Source: Candidatus Sumerlaeota bacterium
GTDB taxonomy: Bacteria; Sumerlaeota; Sumerlaeia; MWCT01; JAUWMI01
Direction: 5' to 3'
Assembly (NCBI GenBank): GCA_030613245.1
Contig: JAUWMI010000033.1
Span: 1 to 47,249 of the forward strand
Length of the DNA stretch: 47,249 bases
Under the pieces are notes generated by a model. The model saw nothing but the letters and a program-made list of their open reading frames with translations. It made no database searches and was not told where the DNA came from. A program made the position numbers and the translations under genes. Shown here in pieces: positions 25,832 to 33,879 of this stretch (position 1 is its first letter; each line of letters begins with the position of its first letter).

Positions 25832-27280
25832 CTACAGATCCACAACCTGGATCAAATTTGTTGTGCCGCGCACATGGAGAGGCAGTCCTGCAGTGATGAC
25901 CACGCGGTTGCCTTTCTTCAACAGCTTAAGTTTCAGCGCAAGTTCTGCAGTTTTCTGAACCAGCGTGTGGGGATTCAGGGTCGTCTTTTCCCGTTGCGTT
26001 ATTGATGGAGCAAGCAAAGGCATGACGCCCCACGTAAGACATAAGCGATTCAGGGTTTGTCGACTGGAACTGAACGCGTAGATTGGGCATTGTGGTCGGT
26101 AGCGTGCGACCATGCGAGCAGTGGAGCCATACTGACTGTAGCAGATAATGGCGGCGAGTTTAAGATCGTTGGCAATGAGACATGTGGCGTGGCTGATGGC
26201 GTCCGGCACGCTGCCGGGTCGCACCATAGCTTTGCCCATCAGGAGCGCGGAATAGTCTATACTTGCCTCAGTGGCCAGGGCGATCTTGTTCATCATTCTA
26301 ACTGCAGCGACGGGGTAGTGACCGATGGCGGTTTCACCGCTGAGCATAAGGGCATCTGAGCCGTCGAGGATTGCATTGGCGATGTCGGTCACCTCGGCGC
26401 GTGTAGGGCGAAAGCGCGTGATCATGGATTCGAGCATCTGTGTTGCCGTGATCACGGGCTTGCCTTTCTGATTGCAGAGTGCGATGATGCGTTTTTGAGC
26501 CAACGGGACGTCTTCGAGTGGTATTTCAATGCCCAGGTCGCCCCGAGCGACCATAGCCCCATCGGCAGCGTCAATAATCGTGGTGATGTTTTCCAATGCC
26601 TCGCGTTTTTCAATCTTTGCTATAATCGGAAGATCGGCTTTGTGGCGTTTGAGAAATGCACGTATTCGCTGAATATCTTTCGCGTTGCGGACGAATGAGA
26701 CAGCAAGGAAGTCCACGCCTTGCTCAAGCGCAAAGCGGATGTCATTCTTGTCTTTATTTGTAGGCAGAGAAAACGGCAGATGAGTTTCAGGCAGGTTTAC
26801 ACCTTTGTGTGATGCGAGCAGGCCCCCTTCAACCACGCGACAATGAATCTCATTACCACTGACATTTGTCACCTTCAGGAGCAATCGTCCGTCGTCCAGA
26901 GCAATTGGATCTCCCTTAGCGACGACCCTGGGGATAGCGGCGAAGTTGACCGGGATGATTTCTTTCGTGCCGACGATTGGCCGGGTAGTGAGACGCAGGG
27001 AATCGCCTTTGCGAATGCGAAGTGGATCTGGGGCAAGCCGGCCGAGGCGAATTTTCGGGCCGCTTATGTCGGCCAGAATCGCCAATGGATGACCGCGCTG
27101 TTGCGCCAGGCGGTGGAGTGTGCGGATCACGGCCCGATGTGTTTCGTGCGTGCCGTGGGAAAAATTGATGCGAAACAGATCTACCCCTGCATCCAGAAGC
27201 TGTTTTAGCTTTCGGGGCGTAGCTGTGGCAGGGCCAATCGTCGCCACGATCTTCGTTCGCACCGTCTTCTTACCATTCAT
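25832..27280 (-). CDS. pyk: Pyruvate kinase
   Basis: Catalyses phosphoenolpyruvate + ADP to pyruvate + ATP, the last step of glycolysis. The protein has the usual N-terminal TKIVATIGPAT, the substrate arginine in FRINFSHG, the active-site lysine and glutamate in IAKIEKREALENI, the metal/phosphate segment MVARGDLGIEI, and the family signature around VITATQMLESMI. The C-terminal allosteric domain (about 350-482) is complete and ends GTTNLIQVVDL. The 482-residue length is typical of bacterial Pyk. A 20-bp sequence, GATTTGTATAGATAACGGTA, begins 30 nt upstream of the ATG and recurs 30 nt upstream of mqnC. Just beyond it is a GTAGGG palindrome. The nearby GH57 and hprK genes point to shared carbon control. 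Confidence 0.96.
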   Translation of the reverse strand: MNGKKTVRTKIVATIGPATATPRKLKQLLDAGVDLFRINFSHGTHETHRAVIRTLHRLAQQRGHPLAILADISGPKIRLGRLAPDPLRIRKGDSLRLTTRPIVGTKEIIPVNFAAIPRVVAKGDPIALDDGRLLLKVTNVSGNEIHCRVVEGGLLASHKGVNLPETHLPFSLPTNKDKNDIRFALEQGVDFLAVSFVRNAKDIQRIRAFLKRHKADLPIIAKIEKREALENITTIIDAADGAMVARGDLGIEIPLEDVPLAQKRIIALCNQKGKPVITATQMLESMITRFRPTRAEVTDIANAILDGSDALMLSGETAIGHYPVAAVRMMNKIALATEASIDYSALLMGKAMVRPGSVPDAISHATCLIANDLKLAAIICYSQYGSTARMVARYRPQCPIYAFSSSRQTLNRLCLTWGVMPLLAPSITQREKTTLNPHTLVQKTAELALKLKLLKKGNRVVITAGLPLHVRGTTNLIQVVDL

Positions 27281-27309
27281 CAGGGCTGCCCACCTAGCCC
27301 GTTTATTGA

Positions 27310-27329
27310 GATTTGTATAGATAACGGTA
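27310..27329 (-). promoter_or_regulatory. 20-bp box upstream of pyk shared with mqnC
   Basis: GATTTGTATAGATAACGGTA is identical to 45674-45693, and both begin 30 nt upstream of the start codon. On the coding strand it reads TACCGTTATCTATACAAATC, where TATCTATAC could contain a -10 element. Flanking DNA farther upstream is also related (a TTTATGCGAA box), so it may instead be part of a dispersed repeat. Confidence 0.5.
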
Positions 27330-27331
27330 GA

Positions 27332-27358
27332 GTAGGGCGTTTAATTAAACGCCCCTAC
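27332..27358. repeat. GTAGGGG-family palindrome 3
   Basis: GTAGGGCGTTTAA and TTAAACGCCCCTAC arms, directly upstream of the 20-bp box at pyk. Confidence 0.8.
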
Positions 27359-27457
27359 AACTGTTTCATTTATGCGAAAAGCAATAGTTCTGTTCGCAAT
27401 TCATTCAGCAGAGTAACATCGTGTCTTTGGCAACATCAACAATGCACATTGGCAGCT

Positions 27458-29611
27458 TTATTGTTCCAGGGTCTCAATGCGATAGGACATACTGACCGAC
27501 CATTTCTGCTCAGGTGCGAGGTCCAGCGACCAGTGGGGCAACAGAACCGAGCTCTGATAGATGCGCTCGAATCCTCCTTCGGATTGCGATGCGGTCTCGA
27601 TTGGGAATCGCCATAGCGTTGCAGCAGAGGAAATTACAAAATGCACCTTGATTTTCAGCCACTCATCAACCAGGCCGAAGTCCGTGGCCCTGGCTGACGT
27701 GCCTCGACTGTTGAGTGCAGGGTGTGCGAGCGATTGTCCCGTTACGAAGTAGAAGCGATCCGGAGCATTGCCAGCGAGCAAATTCACATTGAATTCAATC
27801 CCGAACAGAGTTCGCATGGGCAAAGGGGCATTATTCTGGATTGTGTAATCCGCATCAAAGCCGGACCTCGTGGGTCGAATAGTCAAGGTCTTCACAATGC
27901 GGAAAGGAACGATCGCCTGACCATGATAGAGATGCCCATCACGCGAGAATTCCAGGACGCAGCGATTTCGGCCTTTCTCAACGCGCGCCTGGTAAGGCTG
28001 GTTGACACAATCCCCATCTTCGGCGTACTGGCAAGCGCTAAAGGCATCCAGCGTGGTAGCCGGATTGAGAAAATGGTCAATTAACGAAACACGGGGATAC
28101 CAGTCATAGTGCAACAGCTTTTCCAGATCAGCCTCTTTTGGCCGCAATAAGTCATGGATGCTCTTGGTGGATTCAGGATTCGGTGGCAAGGCCGGCGCAG
28201 GATCTCTGATTCGCTGATGGTACGCCTCTTCGCGCCGACGTAAGGTGTCAATGAGGTTAATTGCAGCGGGCTTAAAGTCGTGTTCAAACAGGGTTGCTCC
28301 CTGTGCAGGTTTGAAATAGAGGTTCTCAAGCGGCGTTTCAACCAGGAGCTCCTCCTGGCCGTCGCAGTCGAGGTCGCACGTGGTCACGTCTATCCAATTC
28401 CGGTTTTTGTGCAGAACCGTATCCAGTGCCGTTTCCGCGCGAATCAGGCGATTGTAAAGCGCTGAGCGCAAGTGAGTCAGGTACAACCCGCCAAAGACAC
28501 CGTGCCAATAGGCGCAGTTGCACTGGCCCTGCCAGAGATTATCCTGGGCGTCGTGCACAGCCGGGTGGTCTGGGGCACTCTCGGCTGCATGCTGCACACG
28601 GGCGCTAACGCGAAGCATCTTCTTGTGGATATTGTTACTTTCGGGATATTTAACAAAAAAGTTTCGCCAGAAACCGCCCCGCACAAACATCTTGTAGCGA
28701 TCGTATAGGTCACACTCTTTCAGCTTATTGACGAAATCCTCGTAGTGCAAAATTGTGTGCGCTGGCATGGCCCATTCCATCATTTCAAAGTAGGAAGCGG
28801 TAGGGAGATAGACCTGGCCGCGGGGTTGGCACTGCTGGAGCGCTTCGCTAAAAGTCAGGAGTCGAAGCCAGTCGCGGTTGGCCTCCAGGGTCTCGAAGAA
28901 GCGGCGCAGCCAGCCGTCAGTGTAACAGTGACGATTTGTTTCAGGCCAGATGCCGAATTTTTCGCCGTCATCAGCCATCACGATCAGGCGATCGCCTGCT
29001 TCTGTGGCGATAGAGCGAAAGTAATCAATGGTGACCTCTGGTACCTGAAACGGGATGGTGTAGCGCAGAGTGGTGCTAATCGGGAAGATGGCGATGCCCT
29101 TACCCAGCTCGTCTGTCAGAAAGTAGCCGAAAATGTCTGGTTCGCCAACGCCAGCAATCTTGAAATGCGTATCATCAACTACAGTATAGGTCACTCCAGC
29201 GTCTCGGAGGGATGCTGGGAGATGCGGTTCCCAGACGCGCTCTGCCAACCAGAGTCCGGTTGGATGACAGCCAAAGCGCTCTGTGAGATAGCATGTCAAT
29301 TTTTTAATCTGGCCCACCTTGTCGCAATCGGGGATAATGGGGAGTAGCGGTTCGTAGAATCCGCCGGTCATCAATTCGATCTGGCCGCGTTTAATCATGC
29401 GCTCGATGAGACTCAGGAACTCAGGGCGGTGCTGTTCGATCCATTGGAGCAGCACGCCGGAATAATGGAGGCTGATCTTGATGGATGGGAATTCATCGAG
29501 CGTTTCAAGAAAGGGAAGGTAGGCCTTGTTCACTGCGTCAGAGAAGACAGAGTCGAAATTTCCAACGGGCTGATGGCAGTGGATGCCAAGGCAGAAGTTG
29601 AGCTGCGTCAT
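27458..29611 (-). CDS. GH57 4-alpha-glucanotransferase / alpha-amylase
   Basis: Cytoplasmic GH57 enzyme that disproportionates or hydrolyses alpha-1,4-glucans, close to the Thermococcus 4-alpha-glucanotransferase type. The barrel begins with LGIHCHQPVGNF (His11, His13). The candidate nucleophile is Glu124 in WLAERVWEPHL, and the candidate acid is Asp214 or Asp215 in VMADDGEKFG. Residues about 300-400 match the DUF1925 helical domain and about 420-717 the DUF1926 beta-sandwich (ENLYFKPAQGATLFEHD). The length of 717 residues is usual. No signal peptide is present. Its ATG overlaps the hprK stop (ATGA), so it is co-translated with the HPr kinase. That couples stored-glucan use to carbon-state signalling. 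Confidence 0.92.
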   Translation of the reverse strand: MTQLNFCLGIHCHQPVGNFDSVFSDAVNKAYLPFLETLDEFPSIKISLHYSGVLLQWIEQHRPEFLSLIERMIKRGQIELMTGGFYEPLLPIIPDCDKVGQIKKLTCYLTERFGCHPTGLWLAERVWEPHLPASLRDAGVTYTVVDDTHFKIAGVGEPDIFGYFLTDELGKGIAIFPISTTLRYTIPFQVPEVTIDYFRSIATEAGDRLIVMADDGEKFGIWPETNRHCYTDGWLRRFFETLEANRDWLRLLTFSEALQQCQPRGQVYLPTASYFEMMEWAMPAHTILHYEDFVNKLKECDLYDRYKMFVRGGFWRNFFVKYPESNNIHKKMLRVSARVQHAAESAPDHPAVHDAQDNLWQGQCNCAYWHGVFGGLYLTHLRSALYNRLIRAETALDTVLHKNRNWIDVTTCDLDCDGQEELLVETPLENLYFKPAQGATLFEHDFKPAAINLIDTLRRREEAYHQRIRDPAPALPPNPESTKSIHDLLRPKEADLEKLLHYDWYPRVSLIDHFLNPATTLDAFSACQYAEDGDCVNQPYQARVEKGRNRCVLEFSRDGHLYHGQAIVPFRIVKTLTIRPTRSGFDADYTIQNNAPLPMRTLFGIEFNVNLLAGNAPDRFYFVTGQSLAHPALNSRGTSARATDFGLVDEWLKIKVHFVISSAATLWRFPIETASQSEGGFERIYQSSVLLPHWSLDLAPEQKWSVSMSYRIETLEQ

Positions 29612-30597
29612 ATTTCAGTGACCTCAGTGTCTTCTAGCAACCGGGCCAGAGAGGTCGGGACGTCGGCGGATTGCATCTGCTGGATGAGTTTATCGTTGAA
29701 GCGCTTGGCGGGAATAATACCGGTGTTTTTCAGCCGCTGGGTGAGTGCTGCTACCTCAATGAGGATACTGAGGTTTCGCCCGGGCTCAATTGGGATCACG
29801 TATTCGGGAATTTTGACATCAAAGATTATGCAATGCTTCTCCTCAATACCTAGGCGCTCATACTCTTTTCCTTCTTCCCACTTTTCAAGGCGTACGAGGA
29901 GCGAGATATTCTTTTCCTCGAGCACGGATCTTACTCCAAAGAGGCTTTCGACATCTACGATGCCGAGTCCGCGAATTTCCATGTGATATTTCAGGACACC
30001 GGAACTATGGCCTAGAAGGAGATCTTTGGCCAGTCGGCGCAAGATGACCACATCATCAGCCACGAGACGATGGCCGCGTTCAATAAGTTCAAGGGCACAC
30101 TCACTTTTCCCAACGCCGCTTTTACCGACAATGAGAACGCCCAGGCCATAGACGTCAAGCAGGTCGCCGTGGATGGTGCACGAGGGCGCGAATTCCTTCT
30201 CCAGATAACGCGAGAGCATGCCGGAGAAGCGCGATGTCGGGATGATTGTCGTCATCACCGGCACGTTGTGCGAGTTAGCCAAATCGATAAACTCCGGTGG
30301 CGGCTTCTGGTTTGACGTGATGATGAAGCAAGGAATGTCGAACTCAAAGGTACGCCGCAGTCGTTCCAGGCGCTCGTCTTTCGCAAGGCTCTTGAGGAAG
30401 GAGATTTCTGTGATGCCGAGAATCTGAATGCGATTATGCGAGAAGACATCAAAGAAGCCGGCAAAAGCGAGACCAGGACGGTTCAGTTCGCTGGACTCGA
30501 TCGCCTTTTTCAACCCCCCAGCACCGGCCATGATCTTTAGATCCAGGGCCTTGCCTTTTGCCTGCAGAATTTGCTCTACTGTCAGCTGAGGACACAT
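29608..30597 (-). CDS. hprK: HPr kinase/phosphorylase
   Basis: Phosphorylates and dephosphorylates a serine of HPr, sensing carbon and energy state. The N-terminal domain covers residues 1-130. His143 in TIHGDLLDVYG and the Walker A G158-KSGVGKS lead the kinase core, and the HPrK signature MEIRGLGIVDVESLFG begins at Met206. The end (LTQRLKNTGIIPAKRF...L) is complete, so the 329-residue protein should be active. No ptsH or PTS permease is in the window, as in many bacteria with regulatory-only HPr. It lies just downstream of tRNA-Thr and overlaps the GH57 gene by 4 nt. Confidence 0.95.
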   Translation of the reverse strand: MCPQLTVEQILQAKGKALDLKIMAGAGGLKKAIESSELNRPGLAFAGFFDVFSHNRIQILGITEISFLKSLAKDERLERLRRTFEFDIPCFIITSNQKPPPEFIDLANSHNVPVMTTIIPTSRFSGMLSRYLEKEFAPSCTIHGDLLDVYGLGVLIVGKSGVGKSECALELIERGHRLVADDVVILRRLAKDLLLGHSSGVLKYHMEIRGLGIVDVESLFGVRSVLEEKNISLLVRLEKWEEGKEYERLGIEEKHCIIFDVKIPEYVIPIEPGRNLSILIEVAALTQRLKNTGIIPAKRFNDKLIQQMQSADVPTSLARLLEDTEVTEI

Positions 30598-30646
30598 ATC
30601 CTTTTACTTCCTTTGCTGCGCCATGGCCGCAGGAAATAAAAAAATG

Positions 30647-30722
30647 TGGAGCTGATGGTCGGATTCGAACCGACGACCTGCTCATTACGAGTGAGCTGCT
30701 CTGCCAGCTGAGCTACATCAGC
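30647..30722 (-). tRNA. tRNA-Thr (anticodon CGU)
   Basis: On the minus strand, GCTGATG pairs with CATCAGC as the acceptor stem, followed by the discriminator T and an encoded CCA (76 nt in all). The D arm has AGCTCAGCTGGCAGAGC, the anticodon stem GCTCA/TGAGC encloses CTCGTAA with anticodon CGT, and the T arm has GGTTCGAATCC. It decodes ACG codons. Confidence 0.97.
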
Positions 30723-31142
30723 TCATAACACAAGAGACTTCCATACAACGTTCTGCAATGTGCCTACTTCTATCAATCGGGCCAGAGATATTTGGCCAGT
30801 TGCCCGGGAAGAAAATCAGGCGCTCACTCAGTTTGCCATGGCACTTCCTGCAATAGCATCACAAGTAATTGCAAGCGCATACGGAACGAGATAAACGACA
30901 GATTCCTGCTTGGCCCCAATGAAAGAAGCAAATAGTAGCTATAATGAGCCTGGGCGAATATCAAGAGAAAATTAAAGGTTCCATTTAACACACCTTTCTT
31001 TATTTTGTTAGAATCAAAGGTTTGCGGAATCAAGAGACAGAGTGGAATGTCATTTTGTAATAAAAACAGTCGCGTAAATTGAAAAATACAACGTGGTTTA
31101 AGCTAATATGACAGATAATGGAGTGTGCGTCAGTTTAATTCG

Positions 31143-31165
31143 GTAGGAGCTTAATTAACCCCTAC
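31143..31165. repeat. GTAGGGG-family palindrome 4
   Basis: GTAGG-AGCTTAA and TTAA-CCCCTAC arms; an imperfect member of the family. Confidence 0.6.
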
Positions 31166-31194
31166 TCTTAGTCCGGAAAACTGGCATGTAAAAA

Positions 31195-31278
31195 TCTCAC
31201 GCAAAGTCGCCAAGAGATTACGGCAATGCAATCTTAAATCGTGCTTTTCTTTGCGTCTCTGCGCCTTCGCGTGAGGTA
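31195..31278. repeat. CTCACGCAAAG / CTTTGCG...CGTGAG inverted repeat
   Basis: TCTCACGCAAAGTCGCCAAG (31195-31214) faces CTTTGCGTCTCTGCGCCTTC plus GCGTGAGG (31250-31277). Together they form a long imperfect palindrome of a type scattered through many bacterial genomes. Confidence 0.7.
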
Positions 31279-31483
31279 TAGCGAAAAACCAGGATTGGCG
31301 TAAGCAGAGAGAGGTGGAGATGTGCATGTCGCCTGTTGTTCAGAAATAACTACTGCGAACAAGAATAATATGCACAAAAGTAATAAAAACTGCACTTTTT
31401 TGGTTGACTTCCTATATTCGGCATATAATATTATAGAGTAAAGAGATAAGAAATGGGGGCAAAGATTTTTTGATAATTTTCTG

Positions 31484-31512
31484 TTGACATATAGTAAAAT
31501 TGGATAGATACT
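31484..31512 (+). promoter_or_regulatory. Promoter of the XRE regulator gene
   Basis: TTGACA (31484-31489), a 17-nt spacer and GATACT (31507-31512) lie 65 nt before the ATG at 31577. A second candidate, with TATAAT near 31423, lies farther upstream. Confidence 0.6.
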
Positions 31513-31576
31513 AATAAGATTAATTTTAGTAAGTTAAGGTGTGATGGCACCGAAATTTTTGAAAGGAGTTGTACAG

Positions 31577-32110
31577 ATGGACAACATTTTGGGTGATGAG
31601 ATTTACGAAAGTCGGCTAAGCCGGAAACTTACCCAGGATCAGTTTGGGAAAGTCTACAGCGTGTCCGGGCCGGCAATTTTCAAGTTCGAGAAGGGATACG
31701 TAAAGCCGTCGTTTCAGTTGTGGTTGCGAATGGCGAAGGACTTCAAGATTCCAGAGAAGAAAGCAGTGCTGATGTGGATTAAGTCGCGGCTGCCGGCAGA
31801 GTATCAAAATCTGATTGACTTGCGCGAGATGGGGGTGTCTGAAGAAGGTGAGGCCTACGAGCCTGAGAAGCCTGTAGACTTCTCGCGTTTCACTGACCGC
31901 GATGAGCTGCGCAAAAAGGTACTGGAAGATCCATTGTTGCCCAAGGGCTTGAAGGCCATGGTCCAAGATGAAGAGATCTGGGCTATTTACAAGCCAACGG
32001 GACACGAGGTTAACATTCTGCGCGATGCGTTCATTCGCTTTGGTAAAGGAACCAAGGCGCTTTATCGCGAAGCATTGCGGTTGGTGCGGGAATTCAGCGG
32101 GGCGGAATAG
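31577..32110 (+). CDS. XRE-family helix-turn-helix regulator
   Basis: Probable DNA-binding regulator of 177 residues. Residues about 5-60 form a Cro/C1-type helix-turn-helix: IYESRLSRKLTQDQFGKVY, then the recognition helix VSGPAIFKFEKG and PSFQLWLRMAKDF. The C-terminal 110 residues are charged and helical and match no family I can name. The ATG at 31577 is chosen over an ATG 36 nt upstream because AAAGGAG lies 8 nt before it. The gene stands alone on the plus strand with its own promoter and a strong terminator, so it is a monocistronic unit. The target is unknown; its divergent or neighbouring genes give no direct clue. Confidence 0.82.
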   Translation: MDNILGDEIYESRLSRKLTQDQFGKVYSVSGPAIFKFEKGYVKPSFQLWLRMAKDFKIPEKKAVLMWIKSRLPAEYQNLIDLREMGVSEEGEAYEPEKPVDFSRFTDRDELRKKVLEDPLLPKGLKAMVQDEEIWAIYKPTGHEVNILRDAFIRFGKGTKALYREALRLVREFSGAE

Positions 32111-32160
32111 GTTTTTTCTCGCTGAGGTGCGCTCAGCAAACGCGTTAACCAGGAAGCGTG

Positions 32161-32211
32161 GCTCCTTATTGCCGGCTGGTATGGCCGGTGATAAGGAGCA
32201 TTTTATTTTTG
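32161..32211 (+). terminator. Rho-independent terminator of the XRE gene
   Basis: GCTCCTTATTGCCGGC pairs with GGCCGGTGATAAGGAGC around a short loop, followed by TTTTATTTTT. It is a strong intrinsic terminator for plus-strand transcription, placed about 50 nt after the stop. Confidence 0.88.
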
Positions 32212-32236
32212 GCTTACTTGGGCGGCGTAAATGTCG

Positions 32237-32827
32237 CTATAGAATGCCCTTGGTGGATGGTATGGATTTTCTGCGGGGGTCTTGCTGGACAGCTTCGCCA
32301 AGTGCCTTGCCGCAGGCCTTAAAGAGTACTTCAAGAATATGGTGAGCATTGGTGCCGTAGAGCAAGTTCAGATGCATGGTGAGTCCGGCATTCGTGGCTA
32401 AGGCGCGAAAGAACTCCTTTCCCAGCTCGGTGTCGAATTGACCTACCTTCTCCTTAGGACATTGCACTGCGTATTTCAAGTACGGCCGATTGCAAATATC
32501 CACGACACAGTGTGCAAGTGTCTCTTCCATGGGTATGAAAGCCGAGCCATAGCGCACGATTCCCTTCTTATCTCCCAGCGCCTTGTCCAGCGCCTTACCC
32601 AGGCAAATTCCTACATCTTCAACCGTGTGGTGATAATCAACCTCGATATCTCCCCTACCTGTAATGGTGATGTCAAAGTGGCCGTGGTGGGCCAGCAACT
32701 CAAGCATGTGATTGAAAAAGGGTATATCGAGCGTTGAGCGGAATTTCCCGGCTCCGTTAATCGTGAGTGAGACCTCAAGGGCGGTTTCGCGTGTTTTGCG
32801 GTGGCTGGTTGCCTTACGTTTAGTCAT
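32237..32827 (-). CDS. hisB: Imidazoleglycerol-phosphate dehydratase
   Basis: Dehydrates imidazole glycerol phosphate to imidazole acetol phosphate in histidine synthesis, using a manganese cluster. It is a monofunctional 196-residue IGPD carrying both metal-binding repeats: DYHHTVEDVGICLG and NAHHILEVLFKACGKAL. The substrate-loop segment RYGSAFIPMEETLA is also present. The ATG overlaps the hisC stop (ATGA) and has GAGGTGA 5-6 nt upstream, so it is last in hisD-hisC-hisB. Confidence 0.96.
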   Translation of the reverse strand: MTKRKATSHRKTRETALEVSLTINGAGKFRSTLDIPFFNHMLELLAHHGHFDITITGRGDIEVDYHHTVEDVGICLGKALDKALGDKKGIVRYGSAFIPMEETLAHCVVDICNRPYLKYAVQCPKEKVGQFDTELGKEFFRALATNAGLTMHLNLLYGTNAHHILEVLFKACGKALGEAVQQDPRRKSIPSTKGIL

Positions 32828-33879
32828 GGTTTGTCACCTCGAATCAGGTTTTTAAGAGTCCGAAGCAATGTAGTCATCTCCCGTTCGGTTCCAATGGAGA
32901 TGCGAAGGCCCGGGGTGTGCGATTCAGATGTGAAATAGCGGACGAGGATCTTTCGCGCCTTGAGCTGCCGATAGATTTTATGAGTTTGCTGGCCAATGGC
33001 GAAGAGGAAGTTTGCGTGAGAGAGAGGAACGCGAAATCCGAGATTCTGGAGTTCGCGGCGCACCCGGGCACGGGTTTGCTTAATGCGCTGGATGTTGCGG
33101 CGAAAGTAGGGTACGGCCCGTAGGGCGGCTTCCGCTGCCACCTGGCTGAGCCGGTTCACATTGTAGGAATCTTTAATCTTATAGAGCTGCGAAATGATCT
33201 GTGGACTGGCGACCGCGAAGCCGATTCGTAAGCCAGCCAGAGAATAGGATTTTGAGAGCGTGCGCGTGATGATGAGGTTGCGAAAGCGTCGCAGCAGCCT
33301 CAGGCAATGCTGAGGCGCAAAGTCAACGTATGCCTCATCGAGCACAAACAGGGTTCTTGGACGAGTGCTGAGAAGCCGAGCCATGAGCTGTGGAGGATAG
33401 AAGGTTCCTACTGGCGAATTCGGATTTGCAAGAAAGAAGATCTTCACGCGAGAGGAGAAGACTGCTGAGGGCATCCCATAGTCATCTTCAAGGGGATACG
33501 TAATAATGTTCGCTTGGAACATTTGACCGAGTGTTTCAAACAGGGTGTAGGTAGGGGCGAACATCCCGATGCGCATCCCAGGGTCAATATAGGCCTGGCA
33601 GATTAGACGTAGAATTTCATCAGAGCCATTTCCGATTATGAAGTTGGATGCAGGGATCTTAAACCGGCGCGCAAGGATGGAGCGCAGGCTCGTGCAAACA
33701 GGATCGGGGTAGATGCGCAACTGTGGGTTCGTGGCCTTTCGGAGTGCTGCTGACACCTGGGGTGCAGGCGGGTAGGGGTTTTCATTGCTATTTAATTTAA
33801 GGTATCCTCGGGTTCTTGGTTGGAGTCCGGGGACGTATGGTACAAGGTTTTGCACTGCACGTGTGGGCTGAATCGTCAT
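32824..33879 (-). CDS. hisC: Histidinol-phosphate aminotransferase
   Basis: PLP enzyme converting imidazole acetol phosphate and glutamate to histidinol phosphate. The fold type I motifs are N-terminal LKLNSNENPYPPAP (residues about 27-40), GNGSDEILRLICQAY, the aspartate in FVLDEAYVDF, and the PLP-lysine motif TRTLSKSYSLAGLRIGFA near 205-222. The C-terminal arginine in TPGLRISIGTERE binds substrate. The length (351 residues) is normal. It overlaps hisD upstream and hisB downstream by 4 nt each. Confidence 0.95.
   Translation of the reverse strand: MTIQPTRAVQNLVPYVPGLQPRTRGYLKLNSNENPYPPAPQVSAALRKATNPQLRIYPDPVCTSLRSILARRFKIPASNFIIGNGSDEILRLICQAYIDPGMRIGMFAPTYTLFETLGQMFQANIITYPLEDDYGMPSAVFSSRVKIFFLANPNSPVGTFYPPQLMARLLSTRPRTLFVLDEAYVDFAPQHCLRLLRRFRNLIITRTLSKSYSLAGLRIGFAVASPQIISQLYKIKDSYNVNRLSQVAAEAALRAVPYFRRNIQRIKQTRARVRRELQNLGFRVPLSHANFLFAIGQQTHKIYRQLKARKILVRYFTSESHTPGLRISIGTEREMTTLLRTLKNLIRGDKP

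Larger units (their letters stand above)
30723..31576. other. Long AT-rich intergenic region with repeats and promoters
   Basis: No gene is supported; a 69-codon minus frame near 30824-31033 has no ribosome site or domain. It contains a GTAGG palindrome (31143-31165), a CTTTGCG inverted repeat (31195-31278) and two candidate promoters reading into the XRE gene. Confidence 0.6.

Noticed and set aside
30824-31033. 69-codon minus-strand frame near the tRNA
   Set aside because: AT-rich, no ribosome site, no recognisable domain.
31195-31278. Structured RNA or riboswitch upstream of the XRE gene
   Set aside because: The inverted repeat belongs to a common repeat type and lies upstream of the candidate promoter.
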